DNA from: Cenococcum geophilum 1.58
Taxonomy: Eukaryota > Ascomycota > Dothideomycetes > Gloniales > Gloniaceae
DNA: 64,000 nt
Reading direction: 5' to 3'
NCBI GenBank assembly: GCA_001692895.1
Contig: KV748201.1
Span: 1,922,001-1,986,000, forward strand
The position numbers and the translations under genes were made by a program. Position 1 is the first letter of the stretch. Each line of letters starts with the position of its first letter. This document shows, piece after piece, positions 63,501-64,000 of the stretch. The notes under the pieces are model-generated. The model was not told where the DNA came from. It searched no databases and was given only the letters and a program-made list of their open reading frames with translations.

Positions 63501-64000
63501 TTAGGTGGATTTCTTCTAGGTCTTAGAGTTGTTATTTAACTATATTAAGGAAACTGTCTATTTTAAGCTTCCTTATTGCGTATCTTTTTCTATTTAGTTG
63601 CGCTTTAGTATCTAGATCTAGCTATATCTAGATAGGGATATAGTCTAGGGTAAGTGCCCATTCTTCTTCGGGGTTATACCTTTTAAGTCTTTGGTATAGG
63701 CCTTCGTCTATAAATATAAGGTCAATTATACTTCTAGCGGTGCCTTATTGCCATATAATTGCTCCTAGGGGGGTGGCTAGCTTAAGGCCCTAGATATCTA
63801 TAGCTCTTAGTAGGCACTCTAACTGTTAGTCTACAGCAATATAGATACCCCCCTACCGCGGGTAGTGGAGGTTTATATCTCCTAATAGGATAGACTTTAT
63901 ACCTTCGGTTTCTAGTAAGCTTATTACTAATATAATATTCTCTATTTATGGGACCCCTTTAACCCTAGGGTTATATACATTAATAATTTATACCGGTCCC
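60591..64000 (-). mobile_element. Tad1-like LINE, second copy, runs off the window
   Basis: A non-LTR retrotransposon lies on the minus strand, 3' end at about 60,590. The reverse complement of 62,469-62,499 encodes LSLDISGTYN (reverse transcriptase motif A), and that of about 63,850-63,890 encodes LLGDINLHYPR (endonuclease GDxN motif followed by HxP). It is less AT-biased than the first LINE, but stops are frequent and no frame exceeds about 65 codons. The 3' end meets a (TAA)n run inside gypsy copy 2. The 5' end is outside the window. Confidence 0.7.

Overview
The window is nuclear DNA of a filamentous ascomycete (Pezizomycotina). The evidence is fungal-type short introns (GTATGT / GTAAGT donors, CTAAC or CTAAT branch points, 47-65 nt), the fungus-restricted gene families RTC4 and Ndt80/PhoG, and a GH12 glucanase and a vanillyl-alcohol-oxidase homologue of fungal type. 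There is also a sharp split between GC-equilibrated gene islands and very AT- and TpA-rich transposon deserts with almost no open frames, which is what repeat-induced point mutation (RIP) leaves. I cannot name the species.

Layout. Bases 1 to about 27,400 are a nest of decayed transposons: a Ty3/gypsy fossil (1-861 and 8842 to about 13,450) split by a second, complete-length gypsy fossil (862-8836, 426-bp LTRs, AGTAA target duplication). Next is a Tad-like LINE (about 14,407-25,740, minus strand) split by a Ty1/copia fossil (16,428-22,407), followed by gypsy pieces and a 162-bp solo LTR. Gene island 1 (27.6-32.1 kb) holds RCL1 (ribosome biogenesis) and RTC4 (one intron). A second copia copy of the same family, in opposite orientation (32,148-38,254, perfect GCCTC duplication), interrupts single-copy DNA and itself carries a 101-bp LTR-like insertion. 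A composite hAT-type element (39,050-40,379, 8-bp duplication CTATTAAG) with a minisatellite and a 200-bp-arm palindrome follows.

Gene island 2 (40.8-48.4 kb) is a graveyard with one living gene. It contains a TPR-BIR pseudogene fused end to end with an Ndt80-family DNA-binding-domain pseudogene, and an apparently intact four-exon secreted GH12 glucanase. It also has a truncated GH28 pectinase pseudogene ending at an AAGC-rich hairpin, and a frameshifted vanillyl-alcohol oxidase pseudogene. Several of their stops are C-to-T (or G-to-A) changes of the RIP kind.

Bases 48.4-64 kb are again repeats: a small TA-flanked MITE, two copies of a 344-bp LTR in opposite orientation, two direct copies of an integrase-bearing element, a second copy of the 426-bp-LTR gypsy family (55,940 to about 60,590), and a second Tad-like LINE running out of the window.

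The living genes are unrelated housekeeping and secreted-enzyme functions. The three carbohydrate/aromatic genes (GH12, GH28, VAO) form a loose plant-cell-wall-degradation neighbourhood, two of the three dead. Exon coordinates were worked out by hand from splice signals and frame continuity; family names are from recognised motifs, not from a database search.
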